Source: Rhodopirellula sp.
Lineage (GTDB): Bacteria > Planctomycetota > Planctomycetia > Pirellulales > Pirellulaceae
Length of the DNA stretch: 14,068 bases
Reading direction: 5' to 3'
Assembly: GCA_003513555.1 (NCBI GenBank)
Contig: DOPG01000114.1
Coordinates: 4,120-18,187 of the forward strand
Shown: positions 1 to 6,709 of the stretch, one piece after another
Layout of the letters: each line of letters opens with the position of its first letter
Numbering within the stretch: the first letter of the stretch is position 1
Translations under genes and position numbers: made by a program
Notes under the pieces: model-generated
Database searches by the model: none
Seen by the model: only the letters and a program-made list of their open reading frames with translations
Told to the model about the DNA's origin: nothing

Positions 1-3
1 TGT

Positions 4-33
4 TGTGATCTCGCCATGTAGCTGTGATCTCGC
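4..33. repeat. Two direct copies of TGTGATCTCGC
   Basis: The 11-mer TGTGATCTCGC occurs at 4-14 and again at 23-33, a 19-bp period. Since it lies at the window edge, it may be the end of a longer repeat series or only a two-copy coincidence. Confidence 0.4.
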
Positions 34-51
34 AGCATGTTGATCCCCGCG

Positions 52-81
52 CTGCGGTGTGCCGATTGCAAGACACCGCAG
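52..81. repeat. 9-bp perfect inverted repeat (hairpin)
   Basis: CTGCGGTGT at 52-60 is perfectly complementary to ACACCGCAG at 73-81, with a 12-nt loop. No T tract follows on either strand, so it is not a classical terminator. It lies among several other structures at the left edge of the window. Confidence 0.5.
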
Positions 82-120
82 ACGATGGAAACAAGACGCG
101 TCATGATGCAAATGCTCAGT

Positions 121-134
121 TGCCGCATGCGGCA
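121..134. repeat. 14-bp perfect palindrome
   Basis: TGCCGCATGCGGCA is a perfect 14-bp palindrome with no central spacer. It suits a dimeric protein-binding site better than an RNA hairpin. No adjacent promoter or regulator gene is visible, so the role is unknown. Confidence 0.45.
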
Positions 135-196
135 GGCCTCCATGGTAGCCCATTGCTGAATCCCATGCGTTGCTACCCGATTGAAAGCCCCAGCTG

Positions 197-209
197 GAAG
201 CAGTGCTTC
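197..209. repeat. Short hairpin GAAGC-AGT-GCTTC
   Basis: Five perfect base pairs close a three-base loop. It is weak on its own and is noted because it is the third inverted repeat within about 160 bp. Confidence 0.3.
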
Positions 210-272
210 GAGACGATGCGAGAAGCAGTCGGCTTGCTCGCGGCCTTGAGTAGCATTTCTGAGTAGAGGAAC

Positions 273-298
273 AAAAAAGCTCTTTTCGCTGCGAAGAG
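273..298 (-). terminator. Probable intrinsic terminator for the minus-strand glycosylase gene
   Basis: Read on the minus strand, CTCTT (298-294) pairs with AAGAG (284-280), and the inner CGC/GCG can also stack around a small bulge. One base later comes a run of six T (278-273). The site lies about 95 nt beyond the stop of the SMUG1-type gene and points the right way to end its transcript. The stem is short, so confidence is moderate. Confidence 0.45.
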
Positions 299-392
299 GG
301 CATGCCAATGGTGATGCAGCTGTTTGATGACGACGCGGATGCTTCTGCAACCTCCATGCCTCTGCACAGCGGCGGGGATTTCCAGCTTGGGA

Positions 393-1133
393 TCACCAGA
401 TGCCTGCTTCCTTGAACTGCTTTGTCGCCGTTCCGGCCCAATCACGATTTGCTGCTGGGGATGCGGGGCTGGGATGAAGAATCCTAGCCAACTGGGCTTC
501 ATACCCCGTCTTGTCCATCGTGCGTTCAAGGCACTTCTCAGCATAGGCCCCCACACCTACAACAATCTGTGGCCGCAGCACTTCAAAGACTCTTGCGAGG
601 TGTCTTTGACAAGCAGCATCAAGTAATTCCCGTTCAGCGGCAGGCAACTTGTCGGGCGTTCGATTTCTCGCGCTCTGTTCCATAAACACCAGTGGACAAT
701 AATTTGCGATAAAGTTGTCAGCAAAAAACTTATCTGGATGCGTGTAACGCTCCTGAAACAAGCCCCAAAGCCTTCGTCCGCTGACTTCACTTCGTTTAGA
801 TTCGAACCCTAGCACAGGACGTTTGGGGTGCATGTTTGCAGGAGTCTTCACCGGCACATCTATTCCAATCCAATCTCGCACCGCACTCACTTCGCCAAAG
901 GGTACCCCCGTTTGTGCCATTCCCCACGGACCGGGATTCATCCCCAACAGCAGCACGCGAACGCCATCATCGTTGATTCGAGAAAGATACAACTCGTGTG
1001 CCTTCCATGCATACTTCAACGGGTTGTAAACATGGGTCACCGGCTCGGCAAAAGAGATCGAATCAACATCTCGACGCAGACGCTTTGCAGCAGCGATCAA
1101 CTTTTTCCTCGCTCCGGACACACTAGGCTTCAT
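393..1133 (-). CDS. smug1: SMUG1-type uracil-DNA glycosylase
   Basis: This 246-residue cytoplasmic enzyme should excise uracil, and possibly oxidised pyrimidines such as 5-hydroxymethyluracil, from DNA as the first step of base excision repair. Both SMUG1 signature motifs are present: GMNPGPWGMAQTGVPFGEV at residues 64-82, with the catalytic Asn at 66, and HPSPASP at 220-226, with the DNA-intercalating-loop His at 220. The human enzyme has Phe where residue 70 is Trp. The region around 138-150 (NFIANYCPLVFME) also fits the family. The start is well supported by AAGGTGAT five bases upstream of the ATG. The gene lies downstream of, and in the same direction as, the shikimate-dehydrogenase-like gene, with a 158-bp gap. 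A likely terminator follows at 273-298. SMUG1 is best known from animals and occurs patchily in bacteria. The family call is very secure; substrate range is inferred. Confidence 0.95.
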   Translation of the reverse strand: MKPSVSGARKKLIAAAKRLRRDVDSISFAEPVTHVYNPLKYAWKAHELYLSRINDDGVRVLLLGMNPGPWGMAQTGVPFGEVSAVRDWIGIDVPVKTPANMHPKRPVLGFESKRSEVSGRRLWGLFQERYTHPDKFFADNFIANYCPLVFMEQSARNRTPDKLPAAERELLDAACQRHLARVFEVLRPQIVVGVGAYAEKCLERTMDKTGYEAQLARILHPSPASPAANRDWAGTATKQFKEAGIW

Positions 1134-1138
1134 CGAAC

Positions 1139-1146
1139 ATCACCTT
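1139..1146 (-). promoter_or_regulatory. Strong Shine-Dalgarno before the SMUG1-type gene
   Basis: On the minus strand AAGGTGAT sits five bases before the ATG at 1133-1131, close to the ideal anti-16S complement AAGGAGGTGAT. It fixes the start codon. It stands out because nearly all other genes in the window lack such a sequence. Confidence 0.75.
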
Positions 1147-1291
1147 TTTGAACAAACGTTCCACGATCACGAATCCACTTACCATAAGAATCGGCGAACA
1201 AGGCACCCAAATTTTGACACTTGGCAACTGATTTTGCCTGCAACTGATGATTCACAAGCCAACCTACCTTGCTCGCGAAGCACTTTTGTGG

Positions 1292-2020
1292 CTAAACACC
1301 AAGATACTCTTCTACCGCATCACGAATCACGATGGGGTCCACCTGTTTGGCAGACCACTTTTCGACAGCGCGTTTCAATACACCTACGAACAAATCGGAC
1401 TCAGTTAAAAGCTGATACCCCAATTCGCTGATTGAATCCTGCTGGGGATGACACGCCGTCAAATCGATCACGACTGACGAGCCATCATTTTCGGGCCACT
1501 CATCCAGTTCAAGTTCGGGAGGGCCACTTAAATCGTCCACCAAGAGGATGGCTTGAGCTGCTTCAATCGTTTCAGGCTTGACGTTACCTGAAATTTTTTC
1601 GACACCCAACAAGTCCACATTCCACGGAGAGCTTGCCCCGCAATGCCCAAAGCAGAGCCTGACCCCGTCGGTTTTTGACACGAGCTGTTCTTTGACCCAC
1701 AAATAGCGTTCGTCGAAGCCGATAAACTGCCCATCCGTACCGCGAACAAGACAATCAATCAACGCCGCCTCTGATCCGATTCGCTTGGCATACCACTTCG
1801 ATGCCGCTTTCTTGACACTAAGATCGACCAATACACCGCAAATCCCAGTGACCGCAAAGCCATCCAGAGCAGCAGCGATATCATCAGGTGGCACGTCAAA
1901 GGAGAGCACGCGCCAATCCAGCCCAAGCGAGGCGATTGCCCGCTCTAAAGCAAATTGCGACGGATTTCCTGCTATCGGATTTCCAATCACTGCCAATAAA
2001 GGTTCTGTTGTACCGTCCAT
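1292..2020 (-). CDS. Shikimate-dehydrogenase-like protein, probably non-catalytic
   Basis: The 242 residues follow the AroE fold in order. The N-terminal substrate-domain opening is AVIGNPIAGNPSQFALERAI (10-29); then come FDVPPDD and ALDGFAVTGICGVLVDLSVKKAA (about 41-73), and the C-terminal helix ESDLFVGVLKRAVEKW. Key positions are degraded: the His-Ser of GxPxxHSxSP is Gly-Asn, the NTP-H-K loop is reduced to LSVKK (a Lys remains at 70/71), the GxNTDxxG motif has become GFDERY, and no Gly-rich NADP loop is visible (RLCFGHCGASSP instead). It is also shorter than the usual 270-280 residues. I infer a divergent homologue that has lost or changed activity, not the housekeeping AroE. An in-frame ATG at 2140 would add 40 residues that do not resemble the fold and would overlap the divergent neighbour, so I chose the ATG at 2020. 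No Shine-Dalgarno is visible. Confidence 0.7.
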   Translation of the reverse strand: MDGTTEPLLAVIGNPIAGNPSQFALERAIASLGLDWRVLSFDVPPDDIAAALDGFAVTGICGVLVDLSVKKAASKWYAKRIGSEAALIDCLVRGTDGQFIGFDERYLWVKEQLVSKTDGVRLCFGHCGASSPWNVDLLGVEKISGNVKPETIEAAQAILLVDDLSGPPELELDEWPENDGSSVVIDLTACHPQQDSISELGYQLLTESDLFVGVLKRAVEKWSAKQVDPIVIRDAVEEYLGV

Positions 2021-2130
2021 GTTCGAAGCGACAGGAGTTGGATACCGTGTTAACGTGGTTAATGCGGCAGGGAGGGAGAGATGACCGTGAGCGTCCGGCA
2101 ATTTATCACTAAAATAGTCAACTGAATTCA

Positions 2131-3048
2131 ATGTCAACATACCGTAGTCCTAACATCAATGGCATGACGCTTATGATTGTGACCGGCTGGCTTGTGATCA
2201 ATCTGCTGATATTCTTTACTAATAATTCACTGGGCGACGCTAATTCTTCACTGAGCGACCATCCCAAAACACAGATCACGACCGATGCAAACTTGGCATC
2301 ACCCTCACTGGTCACCACACAGGGTCAGAGCTGGATAGCAGGCACTGTTTTCGGTCTGATTAGTTTCATTTCGTGGCTCGCCACTAGCATCAGCAATTCT
2401 TTTATCCGTTTTGCAACACGCATCACGGCCGCTGTTGGCTGTGTTCTTCTGCTGACGGTCTGCTGTACGCCTGACATGCTACGCCACGCCATCGGCGTCA
2501 GCGGCATCCTTCTGGTGCAGCCAATCATTTTTGTACTTTTAGCCATTCCCTGTTGGACCACCTCGCTCAGTACTGTCGGGCGAAGGTCCGGGCCGAAGAA
2601 GAAAACAGAAGCAAGCCAACAACCAAAGCTTCCGCAGTTTCATGTTGGCGAACTCATCACTGTGACAACTCTGGTCGCCCTGTTGCTTGCAGCAAGCAGG
2701 CAGTACACGCCCCCGGTCGCCAGCCTGATCTACTGGCCTGTTTTGATCTGCAGCTGGTTTTTTCTGCAAACAATTGCTGCTCTCACGATTCGGGTGGTGA
2801 TGTTTCGTCAACTTCGGCTTCTCGTATTCCTGTTACCTGTAATTCTTATTACGACATGGGGCTTGGCGAAGGTCGAGGGACTGGCATCCGAAGGTTTGTG
2901 GCAGGCAGACACAGACCTCAGACTTTACAGCATTCTGATTTCTGGCTTCACCCTCAGTATTACAGTTCTGTGTTCATCTGACGGCAGGGAAACTTTACAC
3001 AGATCAATTGACGCCAAAAAAAGCAGGCAGCATCAAGCCCTCACTTAA
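2131..3048 (+). CDS. Multi-pass membrane protein of unknown function
   Basis: I do not recognise a named family. The 305-residue product has about eight hydrophobic segments: 13-30, 68-88, 97-112, 121-142, 172-188, 197-219, 227-245 and 264-281. A polar stretch rich in Ser, Asn and Thr (31-66) follows the first segment, and a basic loop (RRSGPKKK, 151-158) lies between the fourth and fifth and is probably cytoplasmic. The segment FHVGELITVTTLVALLLA (170-187) resembles a recurrent planctomycete membrane motif of the 'LR.LL..TTLVA' kind. It starts 110 bp from the divergent shikimate-dehydrogenase-like gene. An alternative ATG at 2164 loses only 11 residues; neither start has a Shine-Dalgarno. 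The long open frame and consistent membrane pattern make it a credible gene. Function is open. Confidence 0.75.
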   Translation: MSTYRSPNINGMTLMIVTGWLVINLLIFFTNNSLGDANSSLSDHPKTQITTDANLASPSLVTTQGQSWIAGTVFGLISFISWLATSISNSFIRFATRITAAVGCVLLLTVCCTPDMLRHAIGVSGILLVQPIIFVLLAIPCWTTSLSTVGRRSGPKKKTEASQQPKLPQFHVGELITVTTLVALLLAASRQYTPPVASLIYWPVLICSWFFLQTIAALTIRVVMFRQLRLLVFLLPVILITTWGLAKVEGLASEGLWQADTDLRLYSILISGFTLSITVLCSSDGRETLHRSIDAKKSRQHQALT

Positions 3049-3251
3049 AACGGCGACTGGACGCGGGCCATCGTCTACTGACCCCAAAAGAAGTGCAATG
3101 TTTCCCCGACCTGCAGAATCGGCAATTTAGTTAGCAGCGTCACGATGCAGGTGCTTGACTGACGAAAAAAAAGAAGAGTGCGTAGCAGCATCTGTTGCTG
3201 TTTCACACTCCGGTTGTTTCACGGAAAATCCTAGCTTCCCCGGTTTTTGTC

Positions 3252-3818
3252 ATGCGTTGGTTCACCGTTGCCACTTTGATTGCGTGCTTTTCCTCAACAC
3301 TGCTTGCGGACCACCCGGATAAAGAAAACTACCCCGTGCATCCGCGAATCGACCTGATTGGGCCCTTGGGTGACTGGCTGCCCGCATCATACCGACGCCG
3401 CTACAACCGCCCCAGCAATACTGCTGGCAGGATTTCCTACTACATTGCCCCCAGCAGCCTGGAGGCAATGTCATGGCATGCCTCAAAACACCGTGACGCA
3501 TACAAGGACCACAAACCGCGTACGGTGATGCACTATTTTTATCCGAAACCGTGGGAAGCACTCAAAATCGGCCCACGCGTCGACACCTTAAACATGAAGC
3601 AAATCAACGAGGTACCATCCGCTTTGCCGGCATCCCAAGCGGATGAAACTCTTCAGGACGTGCTGCAGAAGGAAGATGGCATCCTGGACAAACTGCGTCA
3701 GAATCAAGATGAAGGTGCGTCCCCCTCTGACCAACCACTTCGCCCGGCAGAGGCGAACTCCAAAAATCCAGTGCAACAGTTGATCGAAGGAGACAAACTT
3801 CCCAAAACCGGGAAGTAG
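3252..3818 (+). CDS. Small exported protein upstream of the TolC-family gene, function unknown
   Basis: From this ATG the product is 188 residues. It begins with a clear signal peptide, Met-Arg-Trp then a hydrophobic core and ALLA-like cleavage site (STLLA|DHPD, cut after about residue 19). The mature part holds a compact conserved-looking block: IDLIGPLGDWLPASYRRRYNR (about 33-53), GRISYYIAPSSLEAMSWH (59-76) and YFYPKPWEALKIGPR (95-109). A polar, Gln/Asp/Pro-rich tail from about 120 is probably disordered. An in-frame ATG at 3195 would only lengthen the n-region by 19 residues. The gene lies 356 bp upstream of the TolC-family lipoprotein on the same strand, which suggests a periplasmic or envelope partner of that system, but this is inference. 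Tandem hairpins overlap its stop codon. Confidence 0.7.
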   Translation: MRWFTVATLIACFSSTLLADHPDKENYPVHPRIDLIGPLGDWLPASYRRRYNRPSNTAGRISYYIAPSSLEAMSWHASKHRDAYKDHKPRTVMHYFYPKPWEALKIGPRVDTLNMKQINEVPSALPASQADETLQDVLQKEDGILDKLRQNQDEGASPSDQPLRPAEANSKNPVQQLIEGDKLPKTGK

Positions 3819-3838
3819 CTTCTCGCTTCGGCGGAGAA
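3797..3838 (+). terminator. Two back-to-back hairpins at the stop codon, the second with a UUCG loop
   Basis: ACTTCCC (3797-3803) pairs with GGGAAGT (3810-3816), spanning the last codons and reaching the TAG stop. It is followed at once by TTCTC-GC-TTCG-GC-G-GAGAA (3820-3838), a stable stem with one bulged G and a C(UUCG)G tetraloop. There is no T tract directly after, so the pair may protect the mRNA 3' end, pause polymerase, or act with the T-rich site at 3957. Confidence 0.4.
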
Positions 3839-4174
3839 CGGAGAACACAGTGCGTTCAAGACCTTTGCCGCATTGCAAGCTATCGGCCCATTCTCGCCAC
3901 GGATCCACTGTCGAAATCGCAATACCGCGCTGTTGCCAGCAAGAGAATGGATCCACTTTTTTTTGCAGAACCGTCAAAGTTTGACATCTGGTGGTCCGAT
4001 AGTACCCATTGGACGAGGTTAGCTTGAGTTTCTGGTTCACATTGATGGACCAGAGAATCAGAGCAGGCATCGTGGGGGGCTTCCACACTCGGCCAGTACG
4101 GAAACACGCTGAATCGCGCTGTGCGATGAAAGTATGGTGTGTTTCACGACGGCACGACCCCGGAAGTCCAGCGG
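3819..4174. other. Intergenic stretch before the TolC-family gene
   Basis: No gene is seen in these 356 bp. It holds the UUCG hairpin, a probable terminator ending at 3964 and, just beyond, a perfect TTGACA at 3981-3986. The hexamer 17 bp further on (ACCCAT) is a poor -10 element, so I do not annotate a promoter, although the layout of terminator then promoter would suit independent transcription of the downstream gene. Confidence 0.5.
3901..3964 (+). terminator. Possible terminator with eight-T tail
   Basis: GGATCCA (3901-3907) can pair with TGGATCC (3948-3954), enclosing a 40-nt loop with smaller internal stems. Two bases after the stem comes a run of eight T (3957-3964). The large loop makes this an imperfect intrinsic terminator, but the T run and the position between two plus-strand genes support it. 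Confidence 0.35.
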
Positions 4175-6589
4175 ATGAGTCGCTCGCTTTTAAAACAAAC
4201 CACCTATTTGCAGCTGTTGCTTACCATCCTGCTAGCAACAGGATGTGCACCTACGCAACCATTCTTCCTGCATGAATCGCCTGATTTGCAGTACTACCTC
4301 AATAGTGCTACGCGGGTCGAATATCCCGATGTTGAAGTCGAGAGTTTGGCGGAGACGACAGAGACGCAACGCCCTCTATCCATCGGCAACCATGACTACC
4401 AGTTCTGGGACCTGACGGTCGAAGACTGTGTCTCGATCGCACTGCAGAACGCAAAATTCTTCGTCACCACAAGCGGCAACGCGGAATTCCGTCAGAACAT
4501 CGCAGCTCAGTTCACGAGCGCTTCAGCCGACCAACTTGGCAGTATTTACGATGTTGCCATCCAACAAGCCACCACCCAATCCATCCCTCTGACAGTCGAC
4601 GGAAACGGTAACCGAATTCTCCCACGCGGAGTGCAACGAGCGAATCAGATTGGTGGCGTTGAGGATGCACTTTCTGAGTTTGATGCACAAGCAAGTGCAT
4701 TCTTCGACTACAGCACAACAGACAGACCACGCAATACGGGCCGCAGCTCGGTTTCGCAAACCTTCTTTCAGGGGCAGGACGCAACACAGCAGAGCGCCAT
4801 CAGCAAACGTTTCGCCACCGGAAGCGTAGCCACCTTACGCCAGCAGGTCATCTACTCGCGGAACAACCTGCCTTTGGGCGGCCCTAACTCAGCAGCGCGA
4901 CAATTAGCGAGTGACTGGACCGCTACTCTGGAAGCACAGATTCAACAGCCACTGATGCGGAACCGCGGAACACTCGTGAATCGCATTCCCGTGGTACTTG
5001 CCAGCTTGAATGAAGACGTGTCGATTACTGACTTTGAAGTTCAAGTTCGCAACCTGGTACGCGATGTAGAGGTTGCTTACTGGAATCTTTATGTCGCCTA
5101 TCGCAGCGTGAATGCTGCGATCATCGGACGGAACAGTGCCATCGCAACGGCGAAGTTTGCGAAGCTGAACTACGACAACGGCACAGGAACGAAGCAGGAA
5201 TTGGCACAGGCGGAAGAGCAGTACTATGGCTTTCGTGCGCGTCTTTCTTCAGCTCTGGCTGGCTCGAACATGCCGGGCGATGACCGCTTTGGTGTGTACG
5301 GTTACGAGCGTGTAATGCGAGAACTGATGGGACTGTCTGCTACAGATGGACGCTTGATCCGGCCCATCCAGGAACCAAGCCTTGCACGGCTCGAATTCGA
5401 TTGGAACGAGAGCGTTGTTCAGATGCTGTACCTGAGCCCAGAACTACGAAAAGCCAAAACCTTCATCAAACAGCGTGAGCTTGAGCAAGTCTCTGCCAAG
5501 AATCAAATTCTTCCAGAAGTCAATTTGTCATTGCTTTATCGCTGGGTAGGCGTGGGCGATACCCTCGGGCCTCCCCAACGCCGCGATGCACAATTCCCCA
5601 GCCCTGCCAGCAGTGCACTAGGTAGCCTCACGAGCGGCGACTTTCAGGAAGGTGTTGTGCGACTTGAGATTACTCCACCCGCCATTGGTGCCAGACGTGA
5701 ACTGACCCGAATTCGCGGTACACAACTCCGCTTGCAACAATCGCGGGCCTACTTACAAGATGCTGAGCGACTGCTGGTCAGTCAGCTCAGTGATGCGGTA
5801 GCAAAATCAGCAACCCATTATCAGCTAGTGCAAACCAACGCCATGCGTTGGCAGGCTTCCGAACAAGAAGTTGAAGCCCGCTTGGCCGAGTACAAAGGCG
5901 GCCGTAGTCCGGTCAACGTCGTACTGCAAAGCCAACAACGTCGCGCTGATGCTCAAATCAGTTACTATCGTGCACTGGGGGAATACAACAAATCGATCAA
6001 CTACGTTGACTACCTCAAAGGCACCATGCTTGCCAACAACAATATCACATTGGCAGAAGGTCCTTGGAACAAAAAAGCATACTGGGATGCACTGGAGCGT
6101 GCCCGTGAACGAAGTGCTGGGAAACGACACCACGGTGGCGTCACTCGCCCGGGCGTTGTCCGCCGTGGCCCACTCCTTGATGCGGAAAACGCTTTGGAAA
6201 TCGAAGGCGATGGAACCCTGCTCGAGGAGCAACTCAACAGCGAAGGGATTGAGTCTGGGGAAAGTGGCTCAATGCAAATGGAACTCCTTCCGGCTGGCCC
6301 CATTCAAATCGACGACACACCCCTAAAAGATCTCGGTTCATCGCAGAGCGAAATGCTGGCACCCAAACGCGGCAACAACGATACAGGAGCACCGAACCCA
6401 TCATCTTCAGTTCCAGGCACTGCAGCACCGAGCGAAACACTCAACCAGTCAATCCTGAAACCAATCCGTAGTCCCAAACCTCTTCAAACGATCGCCCCAA
6501 TGAGCTACGTAATCGGCTCCGGCATCGACTTATCACCTGCTCCGGTACCGAGAAAACCTCTGCCCAACAAACAAATCACAGATCGCTAA
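4175..6589 (+). CDS. TolC-family outer-membrane efflux lipoprotein with long disordered tail
   Basis: This 804-residue protein is predicted to form a trimeric outer-membrane channel working with an inner-membrane transporter and periplasmic adaptor, neither encoded in the window. From this ATG there is a lipoprotein signal, LLLTILLATGC, with Cys24 the lipid site. The first TolC repeat begins near LTVEDCVSIALQNAKFF (80-96) and continues through YWNLYVAYRSVNAA and YDNGTGTKQELAQAEEQYYGFRARL (helical, about 300-360). The second repeat spans about 417-620, including LSPELRKAKTFIKQRELEQVSAKNQILPEV and YKGGRSPVNVVLQSQQRRADAQISYYRALGEYNKSI. The segment NITLAEGPWNKKAYWDALERARER (about 623-646) closes the channel part. 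The last 155 or so residues are Pro, Ser, Gly and acidic-rich, without helix pattern, far beyond usual TolC length. The ATG at 4139 would put 12 polar residues before the signal, so 4175 is preferred. The stop codon lies at the junction of a 19-bp tandem duplication. Confidence 0.9.
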   Translation: MSRSLLKQTTYLQLLLTILLATGCAPTQPFFLHESPDLQYYLNSATRVEYPDVEVESLAETTETQRPLSIGNHDYQFWDLTVEDCVSIALQNAKFFVTTSGNAEFRQNIAAQFTSASADQLGSIYDVAIQQATTQSIPLTVDGNGNRILPRGVQRANQIGGVEDALSEFDAQASAFFDYSTTDRPRNTGRSSVSQTFFQGQDATQQSAISKRFATGSVATLRQQVIYSRNNLPLGGPNSAARQLASDWTATLEAQIQQPLMRNRGTLVNRIPVVLASLNEDVSITDFEVQVRNLVRDVEVAYWNLYVAYRSVNAAIIGRNSAIATAKFAKLNYDNGTGTKQELAQAEEQYYGFRARLSSALAGSNMPGDDRFGVYGYERVMRELMGLSATDGRLIRPIQEPSLARLEFDWNESVVQMLYLSPELRKAKTFIKQRELEQVSAKNQILPEVNLSLLYRWVGVGDTLGPPQRRDAQFPSPASSALGSLTSGDFQEGVVRLEITPPAIGARRELTRIRGTQLRLQQSRAYLQDAERLLVSQLSDAVAKSATHYQLVQTNAMRWQASEQEVEARLAEYKGGRSPVNVVLQSQQRRADAQISYYRALGEYNKSINYVDYLKGTMLANNNITLAEGPWNKKAYWDALERARERSAGKRHHGGVTRPGVVRRGPLLDAENALEIEGDGTLLEEQLNSEGIESGESGSMQMELLPAGPIQIDDTPLKDLGSSQSEMLAPKRGNNDTGAPNPSSSVPGTAAPSETLNQSILKPIRSPKPLQTIAPMSYVIGSGIDLSPAPVPRKPLPNKQITDR

Positions 6590-6606
6590 ACAAATCACAG
6601 ATCGCT
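6569..6606. repeat. Perfect 19-bp tandem duplication across the TolC-gene stop codon
   Basis: AAACAAATCACAGATCGCT occurs twice with no spacer, at 6569-6587 and 6588-6606. The present TAA stop (6587-6589) is formed by the last base of copy one and the first two of copy two. If one copy is removed, the frame reads Arg-Phe-Pro and then TAG, so the single-copy ancestor would have ended two residues later. Confidence 0.9.
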
Positions 6607-6609
6607 TTC

Positions 6610-6667
6610 CGTAGGGCGGAGGCTCTACGAGGACTGCCCACTCGCGTCGGGAATGACAGTCCTCGTA
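6610..6667 (+). repeat. Mutually exclusive hairpins downstream of the TolC gene
   Basis: TACGAGGACTG (6626-6636) is perfectly complementary to CAGTCCTCGTA (6657-6667), 11 bp with a 20-nt loop in which CCC and GGG can also pair. The left arm overlaps CTACG (6625-6629), which can instead pair with CGTAG (6610-6614). The two folds cannot coexist. The long stem has no T tract; the real terminator lies just downstream. Confidence 0.5.
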
Positions 6668-6674
6668 AACGAAC

Positions 6675-6709
6675 AGCTCGAGAATTGCCACTTGGCAACT
6701 CGAGCTTTT
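6675..6709 (+). terminator. Strong intrinsic terminator of the TolC-family gene
   Basis: AGCTCGAG (6675-6682) pairs with CTCGAGCT (6699-6706), and after a two-base AA bulge TTGCCA (6685-6690) pairs with TGGCAA (6693-6698). The result is a 14-bp stem with a tiny CT loop, or a slightly opened one, followed by TTTT (6706-6709). Its position about 90 nt after the stop fits a rho-independent terminator for the upstream gene. Confidence 0.75.

Larger units (their letters stand above)
1..272. other. Gene-less left edge with repeats and hairpins
   Basis: No convincing coding region was found here. A GTG-started 80-codon frame on the plus strand (24-266) and longer frames on the minus strand show no recognisable domain and are crossed by several inverted repeats. 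What can be seen is two copies of TGTGATCTCGC 19 bp apart, a 9-bp inverted repeat, a 14-bp perfect palindrome and a 5-bp hairpin, listed separately. The stretch could be the decayed end of a gene or element to the left of the window, or a structured non-coding transcript. The sequence alone does not decide. Confidence 0.4.

Noticed and set aside
24..266. GTG-started 80-codon plus-strand frame at the left edge
   Set aside because: It has no recognisable domain or ribosome binding site and is crossed by an inverted repeat and a 14-bp palindrome; an in-frame stop just upstream shows it does not continue from outside.
173..556. 127-codon minus-strand frame overlapping the end of the SMUG1-type gene
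   Set aside because: It overlaps a securely identified gene in another frame and has no family resemblance.
1216..1227. CACTTGGCAACT here and at 6689-6700, with a similar string near 12772, as a dispersed repeat
   Set aside because: The copies are short, lie in unrelated contexts (intergenic, terminator, coding) and have no shared flanks; chance is the simplest explanation.
2021..2140. 40-residue N-terminal extension of the shikimate-dehydrogenase-like gene
   Set aside because: The extension does not match the fold, lacks a clear ribosome site, and would overlap the start of the divergent membrane-protein gene.
3981..4009. TTGACA with a hexamer 17 bp downstream, as a promoter for the TolC gene
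   Set aside because: The -35 is perfect but ACCCAT is too far from TATAAT, so it is only mentioned in the intergenic entry.
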